The position numbers and the translations under genes are program-made. DNA of 37,462 nucleotides from Actinomycetes bacterium (GTDB taxonomy: Bacteria; Actinomycetota; Acidimicrobiia; Acidimicrobiales; Bog-793), in NCBI GenBank assembly GCA_021829645.1, contig JAKBPI010000025.1, positions 1-37,462 of the forward strand, read 5' to 3'. Each line of letters begins with the position of its first letter. Position 1 is the first letter of the stretch. The notes under the pieces were generated by a model. It had not been told where the DNA came from. It did no database searches and saw nothing but the letters and a program-made list of their open reading frames with translations. Below, one piece after another: positions 15,857-23,876 of this stretch.

Positions 15857-16507
15857 TTACTTTTTAGAACGCTTTTGTTTTGCTCCCGAGTTGCCTAATG
15901 GAGTCAAAAGGTGCATTATGGCAACGGCGAGTATTTTCTCTGCCACTTGGGGACTTCTGGCAAGGTTTACACGGACAAAGTTCCAAGCCTGCCAAGAAGT
16001 TATTTGATCAAGTGCGTCAGTAACGGTTTTTTCGTCTTCCGAATGTTTGATTTCATCGGCAAATACGCTCATGACATGGTCACGTCTGGCTGACCTTGTC
16101 AGCTTTAGACCTATTGCCAGTTCTGCTGAGTTTTGCTCGTCAAACAGTATTGCTCTACGAATAGGTGTGATGAGTTCAAAAAACTTGCGAAGTTGTTTGG
16201 CAACAATCTTGGCTTTTTCTTCTATCCCCAAACCGGAGTCGACCTTACCTAAGAGCGTCAGGTTTCTTCTTATCTGTAAGTCGTGAGCCATATGCCTTAG
16301 AGCTTCTACATCTTCAAAGTGATGGTATACAGTCCTTAGGGCAACTTCGGCATGTGACGCAACTGCTTGGGCAGTCGGTCGCAATTCTCCCTCTTCTACC
16401 AGTGCCAACAGAGAGTCCAAGATCTTTAGCCTTGTTCTTTCTCCTCTGGCTCGTCTTCCGTCAAGCGGAAGATCATCATAATTGTCTTCATCATCGTAAT
16501 TAGTCAC
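15857..16507 (-). CDS. TetR-family transcriptional regulator
   Basis: This 216-residue regulator has an acidic, Asp/Tyr-rich N-terminal tail of about 20 residues. The TetR helix-turn-helix follows at about 21-70: RARGERTRLKILDSLLALVEE, then PTAQAVASHAEVALRTVYHHFEDVEALRHM. The ligand-binding half is all-helical and not informative about the effector. GTG 16507 has no ribosome binding site. A TAATAT (16514-16519 on the opposite strand) lies 6 nt before it, so the mRNA may be leaderless. A 37-bp perfect palindrome at 16553-16589 is the natural candidate for its operator, suggesting autoregulation. The flanking YfhO and transketolase genes could be other targets. Confidence 0.82.
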   Translation of the reverse strand: MTNYDDEDNYDDLPLDGRRARGERTRLKILDSLLALVEEGELRPTAQAVASHAEVALRTVYHHFEDVEALRHMAHDLQIRRNLTLLGKVDSGLGIEEKAKIVAKQLRKFFELITPIRRAILFDEQNSAELAIGLKLTRSARRDHVMSVFADEIKHSEDEKTVTDALDQITSWQAWNFVRVNLARSPQVAEKILAVAIMHLLTPLGNSGAKQKRSKK

Positions 16508-16552
16508 AGAACTATATTATCATCTTTTGCAAGAAATAATATCGCAGGAGCA

Positions 16553-16589
16553 CAAATATTACATAATAATTTTTATTATGTAATATTTG
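16553..16589. promoter_or_regulatory. 37-bp perfect palindrome, probable TetR operator
   Basis: The arms CAAATATTACATAATAA (16553-16569) and its exact complement (16573-16589) are 17 bp each with a TTT centre. It lies 46 bp upstream of the tetR start. Long AT-rich palindromes in this place are usual for TetR autorepression; binding by this protein is inferred. Confidence 0.6.
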
Positions 16590-16711
16590 AAGTTGTTTTA
16601 TTAATACACTACATGGTTATCAATAAATAGTTTCAACTGGTATTTTATTCATATAGCGTTATGTGAGCTTATTTATAAATCACTCACTGTGGTTGGTGTG
16701 TGCAGATAATT

Positions 16712-16740
16712 ATATATGTATATTATATATTTACATATAT
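16712..16740. repeat. AT-rich inverted repeat downstream of yfhO paralogue
   Basis: ATATATGTA (16712-16720) and TACATATAT (16732-16740) form a perfect 9-bp inverted repeat in a very AT-rich spacer, 20 bp past the end of the minus-strand YfhO gene. It lacks the GC stem of a normal terminator. It may be a second regulator half-site pair or a DNA-melting element. Confidence 0.3.
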
Positions 16741-16759
16741 CACTTTTATTGATCTACTG

Positions 16760-19708
16760 TTAGGATAATACTTCTTTCCCGGGTCTTCTTTTTTTGCGTA
16801 ATATAAAAATCAACCAAGCAAACATAAGAAGAATAGAGGCAGCTGACAGAATTATTCCTTCCAGAAGAGACGTTGGGGCATAAACTAGCTTGACGGCATA
16901 TCTGCCTTTTCCTATGTCTACGCTGCTAATAAGTCCAAATTGTTTAACTGTTTTTACAGTAGTGGAATGCGTTGCCAAAGAAGTTACTCTGGCTGTCCAT
17001 CCCGGCGCATAGGCTTCACTGATGACAAGTACTTGCTTATGCTTGCTATTTATAATGTACTGTGGACTGAGAGCAGTGGGAGAACTCGTCAATCTAACTG
17101 AGCCATTTTTCCCGGCAGTTTTTGCAATCGTGTTATGAGATTCAGGGGATATGGTCGAAGAGCTTTGTAGCCATGCAAGACCGTTGTTGTCTGAGTTGAC
17201 AAAAACTGAAAACCCCTTCAATACCCCTGCGAATGCCCACTGTTTGGGATTGATATTTCCCTCGAGTGAGCCGTCCGCCAGAAAACGCGTATCGGGATGC
17301 TGTGTAACGACCACTACGGCTCCTATAATGAGAGGAGAGGATGAGTCGTCGGAAATCTTGATAGCGTTTGCCTTGGTGGGGATGAATGAGATATGCACTT
17401 CCCTGTCGAATACGGGTTGAGTGATGCTTTTAAGGAAGTGCCTGTCTCTCATGTCTGTTCTGTAGTGCACACTTCCGCTATCTTGGGCAGAGTAGAGATT
17501 TCCGATGGTGGTGTCGGCAATTATTTTCCCCGGCGCCACGCCGATAATGACGGGTTTGAATGAAACATTATTGGTAACGACTGTTACCCTCTTGATCGTA
17601 TGGACATATGGCAGGAAGAAAATCTTATTTGTATGCGGTCTCACGATGACGGGTCCGGTGGCTCCCGGAGAGGGAGCCGGAGCATTTTTCGTCGACCCGG
17701 GAAGACCGGTGGCAGTGACTGGAGCGCCTCCGGCAACCGGGATAGCGCTGTAGGGCGGAATGTCTTCTCCAAATGAAATGGGAGAAGACATCATGGTTTT
17801 GAGGTTGAGGTAGTTGTAAACGTTACCGTCCAACTCTGTTGCCTGCAGACTTTCCAGTTGGTGAGTATTGGTGATGTTTTCGTAATCACCGCTGACGGCA
17901 GAGCCGTATCCCTGTACGGACAAAACGTTTTGCCAAATATTGATGTCCGGTATGCCGAGTTGTGCTGTGGCGTTGGGGTAGTCGGCAGGGGTGAAAAAAG
18001 TCTGGTTGTAAAGAGCAACGCGACCATCTGCTCCCGTAATACCGGCTATGGCTTTGGCGACGGGGGAATTTTTAGTCACGGCAGCTAAGTCAAATGTCTG
18101 ATAGCCGGCAAATGTCGGATATATGCCAAGGTCAGCAAACAGTAGAATAAAAAGCACCGAGTTACGCCAATGAGACTTTAGTTTGTGCCCAAATAGCAGA
18201 TATATAGTTATCGACACGGCAGTTATGAGTGTAGGAATAAGGTAGGGATCCAAAGCATCATAAAAGCCAGATGTGCGTACATGGAGAGATATTTTTTCTT
18301 CAAAGCCGAGCGGATCTATGTAGGCAAAAATAACTAATCCAATCGAGCAGACAAGGGGAAGGCTAGCCAAGAATCTTTGTCGCCAAGTGGCAAGCGATGT
18401 GGGTAAAGTATCATCGACTATATCACCGGTATGCAATTTGTGCTTTGTGTGGTCGTCTATAAAAAATGCAAGTAAAACAGTGAGGGAAAGGTCGATCAAT
18501 TCAGCATTTCTGTTTTGTAGTCGTTCGCCCCCAAAAAGAGGTATGTGAAAAAGTAAGTGACCTATCGGTGTATAGCCTCCCATGCTGAGGATGAGTCCGA
18601 CGAATGCGGTTACATACCATATGGCAAGCGGCTTGGAATAATATGATTTTTTCCTGTCTTTGTTTTTCCAGAACCTTATGAACTGCCAGAATTGCCCGAA
18701 GAGAATCGGGAGATAAGAAAACGCAGCAGCTAAAGCTATAAAGCCGACACCGATGGTAACTTCTGGCAAGTTGTAATTTCCCTGATAAGTGGGGGTGCCG
18801 AAGTTGGTGGCCGTACCTTTGATGTAGGGTAGTGCCAGATGCATTGTCAAGCGTAATATCGATAGGGACCCTTGTGTATAGAACTTGTACTTGTAGGTAG
18901 AGCGCGAAGAATTATGTAAAAAGGAGAGCCCCGGCAACCACTGTATGGCTGATAAACCTGCACCCAGTCCAGCTCCTGCGATACTATAGATAGCGAGAGA
19001 TATTCTTTGTCTGGCTTGTTTGGTCCTAAACAAGAGCGCAACAAGGTAAAGAGCTGCAGCGATTGCAGAAGTAGTGACAGCACGCGGATCTCCGGCAAGT
19101 ACGGTACATCCGCTGGAGATGGCGATCAAAAGAGCCAGGGCCGTCTTTTTGGGTTTTGCTTCGGCTTTCGGGAGCGAGTCAAGGGCAAGAAGTATCCATG
19201 GCATAAAAGCTGTGCCTTCTATCAAACCCATATGAACCTGTTGACCGAGAAAGAATCCCGTATAAGTAAAAGCAACGGCGCCGAAAAAAGCCGCTGTGGC
19301 AGAAGTCTTCAGTCTTTTGAGAAACAAGTATGCACCTATGCCGGCAATAGAGGAGGCGAGGGCAAGATTTAAGCTCCAGGCTATGATAGGACTAAAAACG
19401 AGGAAAAGAAATTCTCCCGGGTAAAGTGCGCCGGCATTCCAGCCGGCGAGAAGGGGTGTTCCGCTCCAGTCGTATGGGTTCCATACCGGTAGCCGACCTT
19501 GACCGATTTGTTGACCGGCCAGTAGTCTTAGGGGAAAGTTTTGGTTAAGGTTATCACCCTGTAGAAGCGGATGTCCGGCCAGTGCCAACGATAGGTCAAT
19601 GATAATCGGGATGAGGCCGAGTGTCAAAACTGCTATCAAGTCTGCTTTGTATATGTGCTTGGTGTTGTTCGTTTCCGAAACGGAGGACAATCTTTTCAGA
19701 ATTTTCAC
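16760..19708 (-). CDS. Large YfhO-family multi-spanning membrane protein
   Basis: This 982-residue paralogue of the protein at 8894-11257 has a multi-helix GT-C-like N-terminal half with GDNLNQNFPLR and GRLPVWNPYDWSGTPLLAG, the P-V-W-N counterpart of the family motif. A long extracytoplasmic domain of about 400 residues follows, with Pro/Gly-rich stretches (GSTKNAPAPSPGATGP), and a final helix with a basic tail (RKKRRPGKE). It is probably an envelope glycan or lipid-linked glycosylation factor by family resemblance; the substrate is unknown. GTG 19708 is preferred, because AAAGG lies 6 nt upstream. The frame is open to GTG 19747, which has no such site. Confidence 0.8.
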   Translation of the reverse strand: MKILKRLSSVSETNNTKHIYKADLIAVLTLGLIPIIIDLSLALAGHPLLQGDNLNQNFPLRLLAGQQIGQGRLPVWNPYDWSGTPLLAGWNAGALYPGEFLFLVFSPIIAWSLNLALASSIAGIGAYLFLKRLKTSATAAFFGAVAFTYTGFFLGQQVHMGLIEGTAFMPWILLALDSLPKAEAKPKKTALALLIAISSGCTVLAGDPRAVTTSAIAAALYLVALLFRTKQARQRISLAIYSIAGAGLGAGLSAIQWLPGLSFLHNSSRSTYKYKFYTQGSLSILRLTMHLALPYIKGTATNFGTPTYQGNYNLPEVTIGVGFIALAAAFSYLPILFGQFWQFIRFWKNKDRKKSYYSKPLAIWYVTAFVGLILSMGGYTPIGHLLFHIPLFGGERLQNRNAELIDLSLTVLLAFFIDDHTKHKLHTGDIVDDTLPTSLATWRQRFLASLPLVCSIGLVIFAYIDPLGFEEKISLHVRTSGFYDALDPYLIPTLITAVSITIYLLFGHKLKSHWRNSVLFILLFADLGIYPTFAGYQTFDLAAVTKNSPVAKAIAGITGADGRVALYNQTFFTPADYPNATAQLGIPDINIWQNVLSVQGYGSAVSGDYENITNTHQLESLQATELDGNVYNYLNLKTMMSSPISFGEDIPPYSAIPVAGGAPVTATGLPGSTKNAPAPSPGATGPVIVRPHTNKIFFLPYVHTIKRVTVVTNNVSFKPVIIGVAPGKIIADTTIGNLYSAQDSGSVHYRTDMRDRHFLKSITQPVFDREVHISFIPTKANAIKISDDSSSPLIIGAVVVVTQHPDTRFLADGSLEGNINPKQWAFAGVLKGFSVFVNSDNNGLAWLQSSSTISPESHNTIAKTAGKNGSVRLTSSPTALSPQYIINSKHKQVLVISEAYAPGWTARVTSLATHSTTVKTVKQFGLISSVDIGKGRYAVKLVYAPTSLLEGIILSAASILLMFAWLIFILRKKRRPGKEVLS

Positions 19709-19941
19709 AGCAAACCTTTGTTTTAATGTTTTACATTTACAGAGCACAGAAAGGCACTCATGACATATTCTTTTATATTAGTAAATAAGCAAGAATGAAA
19801 TTATTGATATGGACAATTTGCGCAAATATTATTATTTGATAGAGTCAACTATTTGTAGATTTGATAAAAAATATGGAGTAACTATTTTTTCATATCACAA
19901 TTACAAAAGAAGTCGGCAAATGAAAGAAAAGCAGTGAGACA
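19709..19941. promoter_or_regulatory. Divergent AT-rich spacer between yfhO paralogue and dedA
   Basis: The spacer contains a 12-bp perfect palindrome ATTTGCGCAAAT (19816-19827) and an inverted repeat AAAAAATA-N9-TATTTTTT shortly before dedA. Either could be a regulator site for one of the divergent genes. I could not fix a convincing promoter. Confidence 0.3.
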
Positions 19942-20586
19942 ATGCTCAATTCTATTGTAAATCATTTATTACATTTTGGCGGAATTGGCGCATATTCTAT
20001 GATCGCTCTGTTATGTTTTGGTGAAACAGCACTCTTTCTTGGTTTTGTGTTGCCTGGTGAAACGGCTGTGGTGCTGGGTGGGGTATTGGCAGAAAGACAT
20101 CAGGTTAACTTGATAGTCATGCTTGTCGTGGTCGCAGTGGCGGCTATTTTGGGTGACAGCGTGGGTTATTTGATAGGTTATACCTTGAGAAAAAACGCAG
20201 GTAACCGAAAATTTATGGAACGTCGTAATGTCAAAAAGACGGTTTTATTTATACACGCTAAAGGAGCTTGGGCGGTATTTATAGGAAGATTTATGGCAGT
20301 ATTCAGAACTCTGGTTCCCGGTATTGCCGGCGTTTCTGAAATGCATTATAAAAAATTTCTTATTGCCAATGCGACAGGCGGTCTTATCTGGGCCATAGGC
20401 TACTGTCTTGCCGGTTTTGCTCTGGGAAGTTCGTATGAAAAAGTCTTACACGGAGCCGGAGTGGCTTCCTACATTCTTATCGCTCTGTTTGTTGTTTGTT
20501 TGGTCGTTTTTGCTCTTTGGCGAAAAGCAAAAGAGAAAAAGGTACTCTCTGCTTTGTCGGGTGTCGCAGACGAGAGAGGGGATTAG
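19942..20586 (+). CDS. DedA-family membrane protein
   Basis: The 214-residue protein belongs to the DedA/VTT family of lipid scramblase-like membrane proteins, associated with envelope homeostasis and undecaprenyl phosphate recycling. Typical motifs are GETALFLGFVLPGETA, with conserved Glu and Pro-Gly-Glu, then GDSVGYLIGY, and FIGRFMAVFRTLVPGIAG, with both conserved Arg. Five to six hydrophobic segments and a basic C-terminal tail (LWRKAKEKK) complete it. Length is normal. The ribosome binding site at ATG 19942 is weak (GTGAG). Confidence 0.87.
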   Translation: MLNSIVNHLLHFGGIGAYSMIALLCFGETALFLGFVLPGETAVVLGGVLAERHQVNLIVMLVVVAVAAILGDSVGYLIGYTLRKNAGNRKFMERRNVKKTVLFIHAKGAWAVFIGRFMAVFRTLVPGIAGVSEMHYKKFLIANATGGLIWAIGYCLAGFALGSSYEKVLHGAGVASYILIALFVVCLVVFALWRKAKEKKVLSALSGVADERGD

Positions 20587-20797
20587 GAATCTTGTTCGTA
20601 AATTCTTCTCAACAACTAAGATTTGAGCTGTTTTGAATATTTATCACTAAACTTGACTTGTTAGGTCATGATTAGTTCCAGAGATGCTATATTGGGAGTG
20701 ATAGCTTTTGGTGGCAGTTGCCGTAGAAAGCTGTTTTGCTACATCCTACGATTACCAAAGTTTGCCCTATGGCAAAAAAGAGATAAGGAGTTTTGAT

Positions 20798-21433
20798 ATG
20801 GCACTGAGATTAGGTACTCAAGCCCCTGATTTTACGGCTGAGACGACTGAAGGCACAATCAATTTCTATGATTACATCGGAGACAGTTGGGCAATTTTGT
20901 TTTCGCATCCAAAAGACTTCACTCCGGTTTGCACGACGGAGTTGGGGGAAGTGGCCAGACTAAAAAGTGAGTTTGACAAGAGAAATACAAAGGTTTTGGG
21001 GCTCTCGGTAGATCCACTTGACTCTCATCAGGCTTGGGCTTCCGATATAGGAGATGTATCAGGTCATCCTTTAAATTACCCTCTCATAGCCGACCCGGAT
21101 CGCAAAATAGCCGATGCTTACGACTTGATCCATCCCGGTATAAGTGATACAACAACCGTCAGAACCGTCTATGTTGTCGGTCCTGACAAAAAAATCAAAT
21201 TGGAGATTACTTATCCTCAGACAGCCGGTCGTAATTTTGAAGAGATTCTGCGTGCTCTGGACTCACTACAGCTGAGTGCGAATTATCAGGTTTCCACTCC
21301 CGTCAACTGGCAATACGGCCAAGACGTGATCATAGCCACCTCTGTGAGCAACGAAGACGCAGAGACCAAGTTTCCGAAAGGCTTCAAGACTATTAAGCCG
21401 TATTTGCGAATCACTCCTCAGCCAAATCTTTAA
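20798..21433 (+). CDS. 1-Cys peroxiredoxin (Prx6 type)
   Basis: This 211-residue enzyme reduces hydrogen and organic peroxides. The peroxidatic Cys is C45 in DFTPVCTTELG. The long C-terminal domain (VSTPVNWQYGQDVII, and FPKGFKTIKPYLRITP) is characteristic of the Prx6 subfamily, and I see no resolving Cys. The start is ATG 20798, with AAGGAG 7 nt upstream; a longer in-frame reading from 20708 is not family-like. A strong terminator follows at 21492, so the gene is probably a single transcription unit. Confidence 0.92.
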   Translation: MALRLGTQAPDFTAETTEGTINFYDYIGDSWAILFSHPKDFTPVCTTELGEVARLKSEFDKRNTKVLGLSVDPLDSHQAWASDIGDVSGHPLNYPLIADPDRKIADAYDLIHPGISDTTTVRTVYVVGPDKKIKLEITYPQTAGRNFEEILRALDSLQLSANYQVSTPVNWQYGQDVIIATSVSNEDAETKFPKGFKTIKPYLRITPQPNL

Positions 21434-21491
21434 ACAACTAAAGCCAATGTATGGATGAGCCATTCGGTATGGGTCATTACCGCAAAGCTTT

Positions 21492-21533
21492 ATCCGGGTT
21501 GTCAAGCTTGAGCTTTACAACCCGGATTTCTTT
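21492..21533 (+). terminator. Intrinsic terminator after peroxiredoxin
   Basis: ATCCGGGTTGT (21492-21502) and ACAACCCGGAT (21517-21527) form a perfect 11-bp stem followed by TTCTTTT. Confidence 0.88.
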
Positions 21534-21650
21534 TGTCTGTGAAAGAATTACCGGGTATTTTTTACTCATTTCCGGAGTAAATGTTGTAGTTTTTCAAACT
21601 GCTAAAGTCGTTGCTAATACTATTGAACATAAGAGCATCTCCGGTAACTC

Positions 21651-23081
21651 TTGATATGGATTAGTCGGTTATATAGATCAGGCGGGAGCGTGAAACAGAA
21701 CTTGTTCCAAAAGTGTCTGGGGGCATTTGCTCACTTTTCGCAGACCGATACAGATATCATTTTATATGGATCATCGGCTATTTTTGCCGCTATGACAGTG
21801 CTCACGGCCGTCTCTTCCGACTATCGAATATGGGGACTTATAGCCGGATTTTCTTACCTTGCAGGCTGTGTGGCGTCTGTTGTTCTTAAAATTTTTTCTA
21901 AAAAAATATCCCACAATCAATCACAAATTACTACGGGTGAGTTGATACCCCAGCCAAGCAAACAATATGAAGCTTCTGATCATCTGAGTGTCGGAAGAAT
22001 CAATCTTTTTCGTTACTTGCTTATGGCGCTGGTTTTCCTGAGTTCTTTAGTAATTCCACTGACGGCAGAACTCATTTTTAGAGCGAACGCCAATCCCGGA
22101 GCCAATGCCCAATCAGAGGTGGCCGTAATAGAAAGAGCCGGCGATCGTCTCATGTCGGGACACGATTTATATCTAAGAAATCCGACCTCCGTCGGTGTTT
22201 CGCCACATTCGGACAACAAGAGCATTGATGCCTCGTCATATTTCCCCTATTTTCCCACTATGGCACTTTTTGGTATCCTAAATTCCTCTTCTCTGCCACC
22301 GGAGTTTGGCGATGCCAGGTTTTTATTTTCTCTCTTTACGCTTCTCGTGAGCATCTATGCCATCGGGCAATTTGACATTCCGTTTTCAGGTAAAGCCAGA
22401 ATATTTCAGATATTTTTAGTATTACCTTTAGGTACGTTGCCGCTGGTCACAGGCGGTGATGATTTACCGGTGTTGGCTATGATGCTACTGGGTCTTATTT
22501 TAGCAGCTCGCGGGAAGCCTCTTAGTTCGGGTCTCGTTATGGGAATAGCCTCGACTCTCAAGTTTACCTCTTGGCCCCTGGTGTTTTTAGCTTGTTTTGT
22601 GTTGAGAGACAAAAACGACAAAACCTCTTATAAAAAGTTTTTGGCTATGGTGTTGGTGGTGCTTGTACCGGTTTTGTTTATCGGCATTTTACCTAACTCA
22701 CAAGCTTTTGTGACTAATGTGATACGTTTTCCTTTGGGTATTTCGAAAATCTCTTCTCCGGCTGCAAGTCCGCTTTTAGGGCAAGTTTTGGTGAGTATTT
22801 TTCCAAGTGAGAAAAAAAATATAACTTATCTTTTGCTTTTGATCGGCGTTCTTCTGGTGGTAGCGGCATTTTATAAGTACAGACCCAAAAGTGTTGCCGA
22901 TGCGGCTAAATTTGCCGCCTTCGTCATGTTTCTGGCCACGATTTTGGCACCTGCTACCAGATTCGGGTATCTCATCTATCCGGTTAATCTATTTGTATGG
23001 GGTTACTTTTTGTCACCAAATACCAGAAAGAATCCTTCTTTGGAGTCTGAAGACACTCAGCTGGCATCGTTGATTTCGTAG
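21651..23081 (+). CDS. Polytopic membrane protein, GT87/DUF2029-like glycosyltransferase
   Basis: This protein of up to 476 residues has about ten membrane helices. The segment SGHDLYLRNP, followed by SSYFPYFPTMALFG, matches the D-x-Y...Y-P-P-x pattern of GT87 (DUF2029) polyprenyl-phosphate-mannose-dependent transferases of actinobacteria; STLKFTSWPLVFLA is also usual in that group. The N-terminal 120 residues hold two extra helices and a polar linker. The frame is open from TTG 21651, but GTG 21690 is an equal candidate, with GGCGGGAG immediately before it. The 3' end overlaps the convergent gene by 25 bp. Function is by resemblance only. Confidence 0.55.
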   Translation: MIWISRLYRSGGSVKQNLFQKCLGAFAHFSQTDTDIILYGSSAIFAAMTVLTAVSSDYRIWGLIAGFSYLAGCVASVVLKIFSKKISHNQSQITTGELIPQPSKQYEASDHLSVGRINLFRYLLMALVFLSSLVIPLTAELIFRANANPGANAQSEVAVIERAGDRLMSGHDLYLRNPTSVGVSPHSDNKSIDASSYFPYFPTMALFGILNSSSLPPEFGDARFLFSLFTLLVSIYAIGQFDIPFSGKARIFQIFLVLPLGTLPLVTGGDDLPVLAMMLLGLILAARGKPLSSGLVMGIASTLKFTSWPLVFLACFVLRDKNDKTSYKKFLAMVLVVLVPVLFIGILPNSQAFVTNVIRFPLGISKISSPAASPLLGQVLVSIFPSEKKNITYLLLLIGVLLVVAAFYKYRPKSVADAAKFAAFVMFLATILAPATRFGYLIYPVNLFVWGYFLSPNTRKNPSLESEDTQLASLIS

Positions 23082-23695
23082 AGAGTAATTTTTGTCGTGG
23101 TATACGAGGCATTCTGTGAAGAACCTGCCAATGCCGGTGAAATGGTGGGGTTTGCTTTGGTCATTACTATACCGATACCCCAGTAAAAACCGTCCGAAGA
23201 AGGGATTTTGGATAACAATTCGGTGCCAACCCCGCTTGGGGGTGCGTAAGTGTTGGGTAGCGACCAACCATCGTGGGCAAGTTCCACTTTGAAAAATTGT
23301 TCTACTTGTTTAGGCGAGTCTGGTATGGATAGGGTTACTGCGGCATTAAACAGCGCCAAGTTGGTTGATTTTTGTATTGATTTTATAGACGAGCCTATAG
23401 GAACGACAATATTTGAGGCCACGTCGGCAGGGGGCTGTTCTGTTTGTTTGATTTTGTTGACGATAAATGAGGCTGATTCTCCTATCAATGGCTCACCCTT
23501 CAGCTTTCCGAGCACCACCGAGTTTTTACTGCTAGAAGAGCTTCCCACGAAGGCAAGAAGACCCCCGAGTGCCGTAATCAACGCGGCAAGTCCCAATACG
23601 ATGAGTGCCGGACCCGGTTTTGGCTGACGAAAGCCGGTCACAGTCTTTGGCGGGAGTTGAGATTTTTCTGTAGTTACAGTTTCTGTATCGCTCAT
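23057..23695 (-). CDS. Membrane-anchored extracytoplasmic hypothetical protein
   Basis: The 212-residue product has a cytoplasmic N-terminus of about 28 residues (Pro/Lys-rich), one helix (ALIVLGLAALITALGGLLAFVG), a Ser-rich linker and an extracytoplasmic domain of about 150 residues. The domain contains PDSPKQVEQFFKVELAHDGW, a pattern seen in small secreted alpha/beta domains of actinobacteria, but I cannot name the family. ATG 23695 is preceded by GTGAGAAA, a weak site. It overlaps the preceding plus-strand gene tail-to-tail. Confidence 0.65.
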   Translation of the reverse strand: MSDTETVTTEKSQLPPKTVTGFRQPKPGPALIVLGLAALITALGGLLAFVGSSSSSKNSVVLGKLKGEPLIGESASFIVNKIKQTEQPPADVASNIVVPIGSSIKSIQKSTNLALFNAAVTLSIPDSPKQVEQFFKVELAHDGWSLPNTYAPPSGVGTELLSKIPSSDGFYWGIGIVMTKANPTISPALAGSSQNASYTTTKITLYEINDAS

Positions 23696-23876
23696 TTTCT
23701 CACTAATATCTTAGCTTAATATAAGAGCCAATTGGTGCAAGAGCTGTTATGGCAGCTTAGGTTCGCAACTTTTACTCTCCGCACTTTGTTTTGTCAGAAT
23801 AGTAGAGTCACGTTGTCATTGTGCTCATTTGTTGTTTTCGGGATGCATTTACACGCTTAAACTGTTAAAATATTAT

